Assembly: GCA_023134215.1 (NCBI GenBank)
Contig: JAGLUV010000021.1
Location: 1-6,101, forward strand
Length of the DNA: 6,101 bases
Direction of reading: 5' to 3'
Source of the DNA: Candidatus Thorarchaeota archaeon
Lineage (GTDB): Archaea > Asgardarchaeota > Thorarchaeia > Thorarchaeales > Thorarchaeaceae
Each line of letters starts with the position of its first letter. Within the stretch, counting starts at the first letter, position 1. A model generated the notes under the pieces. The model was not told the DNA's origin. It ran no database searches and worked only from the letters and a program-made list of their open reading frames with translations. Position numbers and translations under genes: made by a program. Positions 1-5,762 of this stretch are shown piece after piece.

Positions 1-445
1 CAATGCTCATTCCAGTCGACAAGGGTGTAACTAATCCTGCGTGGGCATTCTCAAGGCCTAACCGTCGAATAGCATCAAGGGCAACATGATTCGTCACCTG
101 CTGCATCAGAGAGGCACCTGCAGCTTTTGGTTGCGGCGCTGTAAGGTGGCCGCTTCGGCCAATTCCGTGGTTGAAACCAGCGGACAGACGATCAAGAAGA
201 GGCGAAATAGTCCGACCCTCTCTTTCGCCAACCCGAGCAGCCGCGGGATCCTTATCGGTATCCATTGAAGAGAGGAGTGTAAGCATCAGATCCACCTGAC
301 GTTCCGTGAGAGGCCTGTCAGGGAATCTCTGTCTGTTTAGAATGTCCTTCACTGGAGCCAATAATGCGTCAATCGTGATGCGACCGCGACGGGCCATGTT
401 TTCGGGTATAAGGTCAGTCAACCGTTTCTCGATATCATTGTCCAA
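1..445 (-). CDS. spcS: O-phosphoseryl-tRNA(Sec) selenium transferase (SepSecS), N-terminal part
   Basis: This PLP enzyme converts O-phosphoseryl-tRNA(Sec) to selenocysteinyl-tRNA(Sec) using selenophosphate, the last step of archaeal and eukaryal selenocysteine synthesis. The 148 visible residues contain family signatures: SMDTDKDP (about 58-65), GEREGR (71-76), FNHGIGRSG (about 88-96), QPKAAGASL (102-110) and PLSTGMSI (141-148). These match the pattern of human SEPSECS and methanococcal SpcS as I remember them, including the phosphate-binding GEREGR/HGIGRSG/QPKA loop region. The PLP-binding lysine would lie beyond the left edge, so the gene is truncated only by the window. The start is the TTG at 445, chosen because a strong Shine-Dalgarno (AGAGGAGGT, 454-462) lies 8 bases upstream; no ATG fits as well, and the resulting N-terminus aligns with methanococcal enzymes. 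It overlaps the end of selB by 11 bases, so the two are almost surely co-transcribed and translationally coupled. The family call is very secure; the TTG start is likely but not proven. Confidence 0.95.
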   Translation of the reverse strand, partial: MDNDIEKRLTDLIPENMARRGRITIDALLAPVKDILNRQRFPDRPLTERQVDLMLTLLSSMDTDKDPAAARVGEREGRTISPLLDRLSAGFNHGIGRSGHLTAPQPKAAGASLMQQVTNHVALDAIRRLGLENAHAGLVTPLSTGMSI

Positions 446-1832
446 ATCGATATACCTCCTCTTTACCCAGCCGCTCATAGATAACATCTTCACCTTCAAC
501 CACTGGGTTTTCAAATGTAGCTGACACTACTCCACGCGTGCCAAAGGGCTGTTCAATCACTCCTTTCACACCATTTCGTGTCTTGATAGAAACGCCCTTG
601 AGTGAATCCGCAATCTCCTTTGTAGAGGCAAGCCCCTCGACCAGCACATCGACCGCCCGAATTCGGGACGCCCTACCAACCCGGACCTTCTTCTTAAACA
701 AGCGAATTTCCGCAGGAATTTCCGTGACTTCACCTGCACCGATTATTCGCATGGTTGTAGGAGGTAGATCAGTGCGCATTAGGATAAGCCGGAATCCAAG
801 TTCTATGCCAGTTCTTCTCTTGAACAATATGGCTGCATCAAACTCATCAGTTCCAATGTCTGAAACGACGATACGGGCATCATTCTCCGTTTCAAATGGG
901 ATGATCTCTGATGTTATGTTCGGCATACCCACTGTGGCGTTGAGTACCATTCTGCTTGTAACTCTACCACGATACAGAGGGTTGATACGAATACGGGCTA
1001 TGACCCCAGTTGTCTTTACTATGGAGTCTGGAGCACACACGTAATCACCGCGGCTAATGCTCTGATCATCCAAGTCGGGGATATTAGCGCCCACTCTATC
1101 ACCTGCCTTCGCAGTTTCACGCTCGTCACCGAATGTTTGAAGGGACCTGATTTTGGCCATCGTCCCTTGAGGCATCACCTGTATAGTGTTTCCAACTGAA
1201 ACCTGACCGCGTAGGATTGTGCCAGTAACGACTGTGCCATGACCCTTGATTGGAAATGCGTGATCTATCGGCATCAGTAAGGAACCTTCCACATCACGCT
1301 GTTGAGGTTCTAGGATTGCGGCCAGTGCATCCTTGAGCTGCTCAATGCCTTGACCAGTAGTAGCGGAAATTGGGATGAAATATCCAGTCGACACTCCTGA
1401 ATCACTCAATACACTTTTTGTCCTCTCAATGACCTTGGCGAGCGTTTCGGTATCGACCAGATCGACCTTGGTTATCGCAACAATGACAGTGTCAATCTCC
1501 ATGGACTGGAGAACTACAATATGCTCTCCCGTTTGTATCATGGGTCCTTCGTTAGCAGCGACCGTCAGGATTGCAGCATCAATTATGTTCGCCCCGGATA
1601 CAACGCTCGTAATGAGGTCTGCATGACCGGGAGCGTCAACGAGCGTAACAAGATACTTGTTCAACACGAACATTGAGAAGCCAAGATCTATTGTAATTCC
1701 TCGACTCTTGGCCTGTGGATGACCGTCCAAGCCCGCTGTGGAAACCTTCTCGCTCAAAGCCCTAGCTAGCTCAGTCTTGCCATGGTCGATATGACCAAGC
1801 AGGCCCACATGGACAGGAATCAGCTGCTCCAT
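435..1832 (-). CDS. selB: Selenocysteine-specific translation elongation factor SelB
   Basis: This translational GTPase brings Sec-tRNA(Sec) to the ribosome at UGA codons marked by a SECIS element. At 465 residues it has the short archaeal architecture. The G domain shows G1 GHIDHGKT (13-20), switch I with SRGITIDLGF (43-52), G3 DAPGH (66-70), G4 TKVD (121-124) and G5 SAT (156-158). EF-Tu-like beta-barrel domains II and III follow (about 180-370), with HGTVVTGTILRG (198-209) typical of domain II. A basic C-terminal domain IV begins near RLFKKKVRVG (377-386). The RGITIDLGFS switch is characteristic of SelB/EFsec and separates it from EF-1alpha and aIF2-gamma. The long bacterial C-terminal winged-helix array that binds in-frame SECIS hairpins is absent, as expected for archaea, whose SECIS elements usually lie in untranslated regions. 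ATG at 1832 puts MEQLIPVHVGLLGHIDHG at the normal N-terminus. It is the first gene of a pair with SepSecS and diverges from the gene at 1932. Confidence 0.95.
   Translation of the reverse strand: MEQLIPVHVGLLGHIDHGKTELARALSEKVSTAGLDGHPQAKSRGITIDLGFSMFVLNKYLVTLVDAPGHADLITSVVSGANIIDAAILTVAANEGPMIQTGEHIVVLQSMEIDTVIVAITKVDLVDTETLAKVIERTKSVLSDSGVSTGYFIPISATTGQGIEQLKDALAAILEPQQRDVEGSLLMPIDHAFPIKGHGTVVTGTILRGQVSVGNTIQVMPQGTMAKIRSLQTFGDERETAKAGDRVGANIPDLDDQSISRGDYVCAPDSIVKTTGVIARIRINPLYRGRVTSRMVLNATVGMPNITSEIIPFETENDARIVVSDIGTDEFDAAILFKRRTGIELGFRLILMRTDLPPTTMRIIGAGEVTEIPAEIRLFKKKVRVGRASRIRAVDVLVEGLASTKEIADSLKGVSIKTRNGVKGVIEQPFGTRGVVSATFENPVVEGEDVIYERLGKEEVYRFGQ
454..462 (-). promoter_or_regulatory. 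Strong Shine-Dalgarno deciding the SepSecS TTG start
   Basis: AGAGGAGGT is read on the minus strand inside the last codons of selB and ends 8 bases before the TTG at 445. It is complementary to the archaeal 16S rRNA 3' end. It supports a non-ATG start and translational coupling to selB termination at 435-437. Confidence 0.8.
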
Positions 1833-1864
1833 TTCGCATCATCCAGGCAATGTGCATGAGCGGT

Positions 1865-1872
1865 GTTAAAAC
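1865..1872 (-). promoter_or_regulatory. Possible TATA box for the selB-SepSecS operon
   Basis: GTTTTAAC on the minus strand is the most AT-rich element in the short divergent gap, about 36 bases upstream of the selB ATG. A start site about 25 bases downstream would leave a leader of roughly 10 bases. No BRE is obvious, and only a weak GGATGAT-like ribosome binding site precedes selB. Confidence 0.35.
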
Positions 1873-1901
1873 CTTGGTCATGACTATTCAGCTTAGAGTG
1901 G

Positions 1902-1907
1902 TTTATT
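1902..1907 (+). promoter_or_regulatory. Possible TATA box for the gene at 1932
   Basis: TTTATT lies about 27 bases upstream of the ATG at 1932. This is the spacing expected for an archaeal TATA box driving a leaderless transcript. It fits the lack of a usefully spaced Shine-Dalgarno before that ATG. Confidence 0.35.
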
Positions 1908-1931
1908 GGGAGGTCCGCATAACAACGAGGC

Positions 1932-2336
1932 ATGGTGTCACGGTCTCTGGAGAAGCTGATGTTGATTGCTATCGGCCTCACTACAGTTGTGCTCGTTGGA
2001 ATCCCGATTCTGCTATTCGCGGTCGACACGTTGGGAAACGCCACCCAGTACGAGTTAGCACAGAATTTCTCAGAACGAGTTCATAACGGGACCCAGCTTG
2101 TAGATACTGGAGCAAACAATACTATCATTGAGATCAATGTCCCCACCGGTGTTACCGTTTCTGCAGAGGGGTCAACTCTCACTGTATCATTTCAGAGCTC
2201 AGGAGGACTAGTTACCAATTGGGAAGTGGGCTACAGCCATACAATCTCCTTACAAGCTCCCAGTGGACCAGGACCACATCTAATGCACATAGCAATGGTT
2301 GCAGGCATCATCGAGTTGACTTTTACGGAGTTGTAG
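1932..2336 (+). CDS. Membrane-anchored, pilin-like extracytoplasmic protein
   Basis: I do not recognise a named family for this 134-residue protein. It has a short N-terminus (MVSRSLEK), one hydrophobic helix at about 9-31, and a mostly polar beta-rich tail (VTVSAEGSTLTVSFQSSG) that should lie outside the cell. The layout resembles archaeal type IV pilin-like or flagellin-like proteins, where the N-terminal helix acts as anchor or assembly core, but no clear class III signal peptidase site is visible. Four N-X-S/T sequons (N36, N45, N52, N62) sit within 29 residues just beyond the helix, and there is no cysteine, both consistent with an N-glycosylated surface protein. An in-frame stop at 1920-1922 limits the start to ATG 1932 or GTG 1935. 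GAGG at 1927-1930 is too close to the ATG, so the message is either leaderless or starts at the GTG. It diverges from selB. Confidence 0.75.
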   Translation: MVSRSLEKLMLIAIGLTTVVLVGIPILLFAVDTLGNATQYELAQNFSERVHNGTQLVDTGANNTIIEINVPTGVTVSAEGSTLTVSFQSSGGLVTNWEVGYSHTISLQAPSGPGPHLMHIAMVAGIIELTFTEL

Positions 2337-2377
2337 GAGTCACCGCATTGAACGAAGGCCCCCCGCTTAACGCAACG

Positions 2378-2385
2378 TTTTTAAT
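2378..2385 (+). promoter_or_regulatory. Probable TATA box for the Fe-S membrane protein gene
   Basis: TTTTTAAT lies about 51 bases before the chosen ATG at 2436, in the 99-base gap after the pilin-like gene. Transcription would start near 2410 and leave a leader of about 25 bases carrying the Shine-Dalgarno. The T-run in this element could also help terminate the upstream transcript. Confidence 0.45.
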
Positions 2386-2421
2386 GTTGGTCAAGGTCTT
2401 CGCGGCCACGACGCCAAGGGC

Positions 2422-2426
2422 AAGGG
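2422..2426 (+). promoter_or_regulatory. Ribosome binding site favouring the ATG at 2436
   Basis: AAGGG ends 9 bases before ATG 2436. An in-frame TTG at 2427 directly abuts it and is therefore a poor start. This shortens the protein by three residues compared with the longest reading frame. Confidence 0.6.
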
Positions 2427-2435
2427 TTGAATTCT

Positions 2436-3494
2436 ATGGCAGAGGATGTCGAAAGGCCTGAAGACGCAAATGAAGTAGAAGAAGAGGCCAAATTAGAAGA
2501 CATCGCTACTGAAGATGAGAAGAGCGAAGCGCCTTCGAGATTCAAAAGACCAACTCTGTCGAATCCACTTGGACTGATATTCAACACTAGAATGCTACGC
2601 CGAGTAGTTCAGATACTGTTCTTTGTTGGCATCAATGGGTACATCTTCGCGGCTTGGTGGGGCCAAGACACGCTTACTGACTTCTGGACTTCTATGGCGA
2701 AGTACCTTCCAACATTGCCAATCATTGCACCCCTGGAGGCGCCTTTTGCCGTAATGGCTGGATCCTTCGATACAATGCTAAGGGAGTTTACTAGTGCATC
2801 ATTTCCATTCTTCACGCTGGGTGCGATGATCATTTTCCTGGTGGTTCTGGGCAGGTCCTCATGCGGATGGATTTGTCCCATTGGCACAATCCAGGATTTC
2901 GCCACGCTTCTAAACAAGAACAAGATTCGGCCTTCTCCCGGAACAGAAAGCGAACTGCGTAAGTTGAAGGTGTATATCCTCTTCTTTGCAATGTTTCTGG
3001 CCTTATGGGTGGGTATAAGTCGAGCGTTGGGCACAGTAGATGCCCTTGTTGAATTGCTGGGGCCTCTTGCCATTGCGCCCTTTGACCCCTTTAACCCCGC
3101 GTACATTATCTTTGTCCTTGCTCCGGAGCAGAACTGGCCTACAGGATTTGACAGTTTGTGGATTCTACAGACCTGGGGCCCTGTATTCTGGCTGCAACTC
3201 ATATTCGCAGTTCTTGTCGCGATTATAGCAATCTGGTTTCCCAGATGGTTCTGCAGATGGCTCTGCCCGGCAGGTTGGTTATATGGCATATTCTCGCGAG
3301 ATGCATTGATAGGAATCGGCAGGAATCCTGCATTATGCACCCCCGACACCTGCAATGTGTGTGAAGTTGTTTGCCCAATGAATATCCGAATACGAAAGTT
3401 CCCATATCAGCACATGCATTCTGCAGACTGCATAATGTGTCTTGAGTGCAGGAGCCACTGCCCGAATAATGCCATCGTGCTCAGATTCGCGTAG
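2436..3494 (+). CDS. NapH-like polytopic membrane protein with 4Fe-4S cluster motifs
   Basis: This 352-residue membrane protein belongs to the NapH/NosR/CcoG-type 4Fe-4S group, which typically passes electrons between a quinone-like pool or membrane donor and a redox enzyme. From the ATG, a strongly acidic soluble N-terminus (about 1-33) is followed by hydrophobic segments near 56-76, 125-140, 178-197 and 247-268. Two CX3CP motifs typical of this family, CGWICP (143-148) and CRWLCP (273-278), sit near membrane segments. The C-terminus holds two ferredoxin-type sites: CX4CX2CX3CP (cysteines 301, 306, 309, 313) and CX2CX2CX3CP (332, 335, 338, 342). The cysteine set looks complete, so cluster binding is well supported; the partner enzyme and direction of electron flow are unknown. 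It stands alone on its strand, without nap, nos or cytochrome genes. It converges with a ModE-like regulator 6 bases past its stop. Confidence 0.88.
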   Translation: MAEDVERPEDANEVEEEAKLEDIATEDEKSEAPSRFKRPTLSNPLGLIFNTRMLRRVVQILFFVGINGYIFAAWWGQDTLTDFWTSMAKYLPTLPIIAPLEAPFAVMAGSFDTMLREFTSASFPFFTLGAMIIFLVVLGRSSCGWICPIGTIQDFATLLNKNKIRPSPGTESELRKLKVYILFFAMFLALWVGISRALGTVDALVELLGPLAIAPFDPFNPAYIIFVLAPEQNWPTGFDSLWILQTWGPVFWLQLIFAVLVAIIAIWFPRWFCRWLCPAGWLYGIFSRDALIGIGRNPALCTPDTCNVCEVVCPMNIRIRKFPYQHMHSADCIMCLECRSHCPNNAIVLRFA

Positions 3495-3500
3495 ATATCT

Positions 3501-3857
3501 CTAGGGGCCCTTCCTGACTACCTTGTCAACAGCAGTTCGAGCACCATCGAACATCTTCATGAGCTTCAGCCCGTGTTCGGTGACTCTGGCGCCCCCGCCG
3601 CCAACGTTGCCGCCCTTGTATGTTTCAAGCAATTTGACCCCAAGTGTGATCTCGATTTTCCTGATTACACCCCAAGCATATCGATAGGACATGCCCAAAG
3701 CCTTAGCCCCTTCAGTGATGGTTCCCGCTTCATGGATGCTCTTCAAAATGTTATAGGCGCCCAGTCCAAACACATACTGGCCATCCTGTTCAAGCCAAAG
3801 CTTGTAGTTTGGTGTTAGGTTCTCAACCCTGCCAGCATCTTTATTCACTAGGCCCAT
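3501..3857 (-). CDS. ModE-type winged-helix transcriptional regulator
   Basis: This 118-residue DNA-binding protein matches the N-terminal LysR-like winged-helix domain of ModE, the molybdate-responsive regulator. Family landmarks are FGLGAYNILKSI (30-41), a helix-turn-helix with GTITEGAKALGMSYRYAW (45-62), and the wing GGNVGGGGARVTEHG (82-96). The domain ends at about 108 and no TOBE/Mop molybdate-binding domain follows, so it may be a stand-alone DNA-binding form that does not sense molybdate by itself. Such short forms are common in archaea. The ATG at 3857 is directly abutted by GGGAGG (3858-3863), which is too close; a GTG at 3848 (115 residues) has that Shine-Dalgarno 9 bases upstream and is a serious alternative start. 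It lies 56 bases behind the small gene ending at 3914 and may be co-transcribed with it. Its tail-to-tail position with the Fe-S membrane protein hints at shared Mo/W or redox context, which is inference. Confidence 0.88.
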   Translation of the reverse strand: MGLVNKDAGRVENLTPNYKLWLEQDGQYVFGLGAYNILKSIHEAGTITEGAKALGMSYRYAWGVIRKIEITLGVKLLETYKGGNVGGGGARVTEHGLKLMKMFDGARTAVDKVVRKGP

Positions 3858-3913
3858 CCTCCCAGCTCAAGTGTTCCCAAGGGTGCAGCAAAATCGGGAG
3901 GGGTCTGTTTGCC

Positions 3914-4144
3914 TTAATGCCCCCAACGCATGCGTTCTGCCTTGGTGTCCTTCTTGAAGGCCTTCTTGACTATCTTCCAGTGGTCCTGACACAGGTAAGT
4001 CTTTCGAGACCGTGTATCTTTCACTTTTAGACCCGTGTTCGCGACGCTCTCAGCAATCCGAGTAGCAGCGAATGCCCTCTTTGAATCGTTATTGCATCCC
4101 ACTATGCTGCAAGTCTTCTTACTAGATTTCTCCAAGGTTGACAC
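3914..4144 (-). CDS. Small zinc-finger-like protein (CX4C...CX2H), function unknown
   Basis: I do not recognise this 76-residue basic protein. Four potential metal ligands are arranged as C12-X4-C17 and C52-X2-H55, separated by 34 residues. This spacing suggests a single Zn site, possibly treble-clef-like. The C-terminal part after the site is lysine-rich (HWKIVKKAFKKDTKAERMRW), which would suit nucleic-acid or ribosome binding, but this is only compositional. The start is GTG at 4144. A good TATA element at 4171-4178 would place transcription within a few bases of it, so the gene is probably leaderless. It lies between the AIR-synthase-like gene upstream and the ModE-like gene downstream on the same strand. 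It is likely real because of the ordered ligand pattern, the promoter and the tight fit between neighbours. Confidence 0.65.
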   Translation of the reverse strand: MSTLEKSSKKTCSIVGCNNDSKRAFAATRIAESVANTGLKVKDTRSRKTYLCQDHWKIVKKAFKKDTKAERMRWGH

Positions 4145-4170
4145 TTCAATTGATGAACCAATCTGGACCC

Positions 4171-4178
4171 ATTATAAC
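4171..4178 (-). promoter_or_regulatory. Probable TATA box for the small zinc-finger gene
   Basis: GTTATAAT on the minus strand is centred about 30 bases upstream of the GTG at 4144. This is the classic archaeal position for a leaderless or nearly leaderless transcript. It lies in the 58-base gap after the AIR-synthase-like gene and suggests the small gene, perhaps with the ModE-like gene, is a separate transcription unit. Confidence 0.5.
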
Positions 4179-4202
4179 TATGACGGCAACGTAGTCAACA
4201 CA

Positions 4203-5183
4203 CTAACCACGAGGAGTAAGAATTGGCCCTTTTGAGAAGTCGAACATAATCACTTCCTCCGACCCCCGTTTCAATCTCAAAGATGTTGAGTTATCCACCG
4301 CCCCAACCTCAGTCATCGTCATCCCGTGATCTTCCGCGACTTTCCTCACCGCACTGAGGTTGGCATGAGAAACTGATACAAGAAAGCCAAGTGAGATGTA
4401 CATCCGCAACCAGTCCTTGAGAGGAATTGACTGAGGTCGCGAGGTTTCTACAGCATCTAAATCGATTACTCCACCCTTTCCAGAATATTCGACAAGCATA
4501 CCGGCAGTCCCGACAAGCCCAGCGACGGAAACATCCTTCGACGCGTTGAGAAGCTGTTTACTAGCTAAATCATTCATCACAGATAGGCGCTCTACAATAA
4601 CTGAAGACTCACAACCAGTGACCGAGTCCCAACCTAATTCATAAGCACGGCCTCTATTGCCGACCTTGTCAAAGAGGAGGACAAGTGAATCGTCAGGAAG
4701 TGCGCCTCCTGCCGTGAGTAGTTCCTCCTTCAGAACGCTCCCAGTAGAGGATCCAACCACATATGTTGACGTTGAAGCAGGATTCGTGTGTCCTCTTACT
4801 ATCGGGACTCTGAATGTATTTGAGGCATCTATCAAGCCTTGGAGCATCATTTCACCAATGTGATGATCAGAGTATGAGAGTGCGACAGCAAAGGAGTTCG
4901 GAACCCCACCTGCTGCGTAGATGTCCATGACATTTGCCAACACAACATTAAACCCAGCCGCATGAGGGTTGTTTATGCAGAGATCCTCAACGATTGCATC
5001 TGTTGTTAGAAGAATAAAATCATCGCAGTCGGTTCCGATGGCAGCAGAGTCCTCGCCCAGAGAGTGAGAGATGTCGCCGCCATACGAGTCCCGCCTGAGC
5101 TTGTTGATAATACTGGGGAGTACAAATTTCCGTGTAATCCCTTCGAAGTCAAGTAGGAAGCGAACGAGCTCTTCAAGATTCAT
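4203..5183 (-). CDS. AIR-synthase/SelD-superfamily protein (methanogenesis-marker-2-like)
   Basis: This 326-residue protein has the two-domain PurM/SelD/ThiL/HypE fold, whose members bind ATP and phosphorylate or activate varied substrates. Visible landmarks are GEDSAAI (43-49), TTDAI (60-64), NVMDIYAAGG (84-93), GHTNP (131-135) and, in the C-terminal domain, DVSVAGLVGTAGMLVEYSG (217-235). The N-terminus LEELVRFLLDFEGITRK looks most like the AIR-synthase-related proteins annotated as methanogenesis marker 2 or sll0787-type, whose substrate is not established. It lacks the N-terminal Cys/Sec and glycine-rich loop of selenophosphate synthetase, so it should not be called SelD despite the nearby Sec genes. 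Length is normal for the superfamily and no disruption is visible. A TTG directly precedes the ATG at 5183 and is an alternative start; no clear Shine-Dalgarno is seen. It follows the 41-residue membrane miniprotein by 35 bases and probably shares its transcript. Confidence 0.85.
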   Translation of the reverse strand: MNLEELVRFLLDFEGITRKFVLPSIINKLRRDSYGGDISHSLGEDSAAIGTDCDDFILLTTDAIVEDLCINNPHAAGFNVVLANVMDIYAAGGVPNSFAVALSYSDHHIGEMMLQGLIDASNTFRVPIVRGHTNPASTSTYVVGSSTGSVLKEELLTAGGALPDDSLVLLFDKVGNRGRAYELGWDSVTGCESSVIVERLSVMNDLASKQLLNASKDVSVAGLVGTAGMLVEYSGKGGVIDLDAVETSRPQSIPLKDWLRMYISLGFLVSVSHANLSAVRKVAEDHGMTMTEVGAVDNSTSLRLKRGSEEVIMFDFSKGPILTPRG

Positions 5184-5218
5184 CAATGAAACAACTCTAC
5201 TGGTCGCCTCGGTGGCAA

Positions 5219-5344
5219 CTATGGTGGACCCAAGAAGCCTAGTGCAAAAGCAGCTTGTTCCAGAAGAATTCCGATTCCTAAGAGCGACATCCCAATCATG
5301 AAGTAGATCAGTGCTCTCATCTCGGGTCTGATTTCTTCAAACAT
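5219..5344 (-). CDS. 41-residue single-pass membrane miniprotein
   Basis: This short reading frame begins with a charged segment (MFEEIRPEMR) followed by a hydrophobic stretch from about residue 11 to 38 (ALIYFMIGMSLLGIGILLEQ and onward), ending in GPP before a TAG. It encodes a plausible one-helix, or short hairpin, membrane protein. Support for its being real: AAGGTG (5352-5357) lies 7 bases before the ATG, a TATA box lies at 5386-5392, and it fills an otherwise unexplained gap ahead of the AIR-synthase-like gene. No family is recognised. It may be an accessory membrane subunit or simply a leader gene of the operon; there is no sequence evidence for a specific role. Confidence 0.6.
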   Translation of the reverse strand: MFEEIRPEMRALIYFMIGMSLLGIGILLEQAAFALGFLGPP

Positions 5345-5351
5345 TTCTTTA

Positions 5352-5357
5352 CACCTT
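5352..5357 (-). promoter_or_regulatory. Ribosome binding site of the membrane miniprotein
   Basis: AAGGTG read on the minus strand lies 7 bases before the ATG at 5344. It is a good archaeal Shine-Dalgarno and a main reason for believing this short gene. Confidence 0.55.
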
Positions 5358-5385
5358 GCCTGACAGTGCTGACCCTCTCATGTCA

Positions 5386-5392
5386 CTTATAG
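5386..5392 (-). promoter_or_regulatory. Probable TATA box for the miniprotein / AIR-synthase-like operon
   Basis: CTATAAG on the minus strand sits 42-48 bases before the ATG at 5344. The predicted start of transcription near 5362 gives a leader of under 20 bases that still holds the Shine-Dalgarno. It suggests a new transcription unit after the Cys-rich gene. Confidence 0.5.
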
Positions 5393-5422
5393 ACGTTTTG
5401 GGGCAGACCTGGGAGAGGAGTG

Positions 5423-5749
5423 TCATGTATTGCTCGCGTTGCGAGTCTTCTTGAACATCTTGTAAGACTTCTCGTCTAGTACCCTCTCAGGGTCAACCGG
5501 GGCTTCAAAATGGGCAGGCTTCGTTTTTGCGGTATCTTTCTTCGCCCGTTCACACTTGCCGCTGCTTGTCATTTTATGTTCTGCACATACGCCGAACTTG
5601 CACCAAGGCCCATCACATTCATCGTCTACCCATGTACACCACACTACCTTGCGGCCACCCTTCTGCGATATTTCCATCGCCGGGGGATTCCGACTGCACC
5701 TAAAACTATCACAGTGAGGTGTGCAATCCGGAAGAATTGCTTGTGTCAT
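5423..5749 (-). CDS. Cysteine-rich small protein, probable metal binding, function unknown
   Basis: I do not recognise a family for this 108-residue protein. It has eight cysteines (9, 13, 18, 38, 45, 50, 55, 66) and histidines at 12 and 58, all in the first two thirds, enough for two zinc sites or one Fe-S site plus zinc. Notable segments are CTPHCDSFRC (9-18), WCTWVDDECDGPWC (37-50) and CAEHK (55-59). The tail from about 68 is lysine-rich and low in hydrophobic residues, ending in a basic helix-like stretch (EKSYKMFKKTRNASNT). The start is ATG 5749 because GGGTGAT (5754-5760) lies 4 bases upstream. A longer reading from TTG 5776 would overlap the upstream gene and adds nine residues. It follows the coiled-coil gene by 13 bases, so they are probably one operon. 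There is no signal peptide or membrane segment, so it is likely cytoplasmic. Confidence 0.7.
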   Translation of the reverse strand: MTQAILPDCTPHCDSFRCSRNPPAMEISQKGGRKVVWCTWVDDECDGPWCKFGVCAEHKMTSSGKCERAKKDTAKTKPAHFEAPVDPERVLDEKSYKMFKKTRNASNT

Positions 5750-5753
5750 ATGA

Positions 5754-5760
5754 ATCACCC
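5754..5760 (-). promoter_or_regulatory. Ribosome binding site deciding the Cys-rich gene start
   Basis: GGGTGAT on the minus strand pairs with the 5' part of the anti-Shine-Dalgarno region and lies 4 bases before ATG 5749. It favours this start over TTG 5776 or GTG 5758. Confidence 0.55.
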
Positions 5761-5762
5761 AA

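Noticed and set aside
86..524. Two short plus-strand frames at the left edge
   Set aside because: They lie antisense to SepSecS, whose protein matches the family throughout.
538..1044. 168-residue open frame on the plus strand inside selB
   Set aside because: It is antisense to well-conserved SelB coding sequence, has no Shine-Dalgarno or recognisable domain, and is explained as a shadow frame.
2337..2435. Rho-independent-style terminator or RNA gene in the gap
   Set aside because: There is a T-run and a C-run but no convincing stem; the T-rich element is better explained as a TATA box.
2609..3355. 248-residue open frame on the minus strand inside the Fe-S membrane protein gene
   Set aside because: It is fully antisense to a gene with intact cysteine motifs and membrane segments; its composition looks like a mirror of that gene.
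4203..5183. Calling the AIR-synthase-like gene selD
   Set aside because: The superfamily motifs are present but the SelD N-terminal catalytic Cys/Sec loop is absent, so nearness to selB is not enough.
5393..5425. Reading the TGA that ends the Cys-rich gene as selenocysteine
   Set aside because: Readthrough adds only about a dozen residues before a TAA, with no conserved-looking motif and no evident SECIS hairpin.
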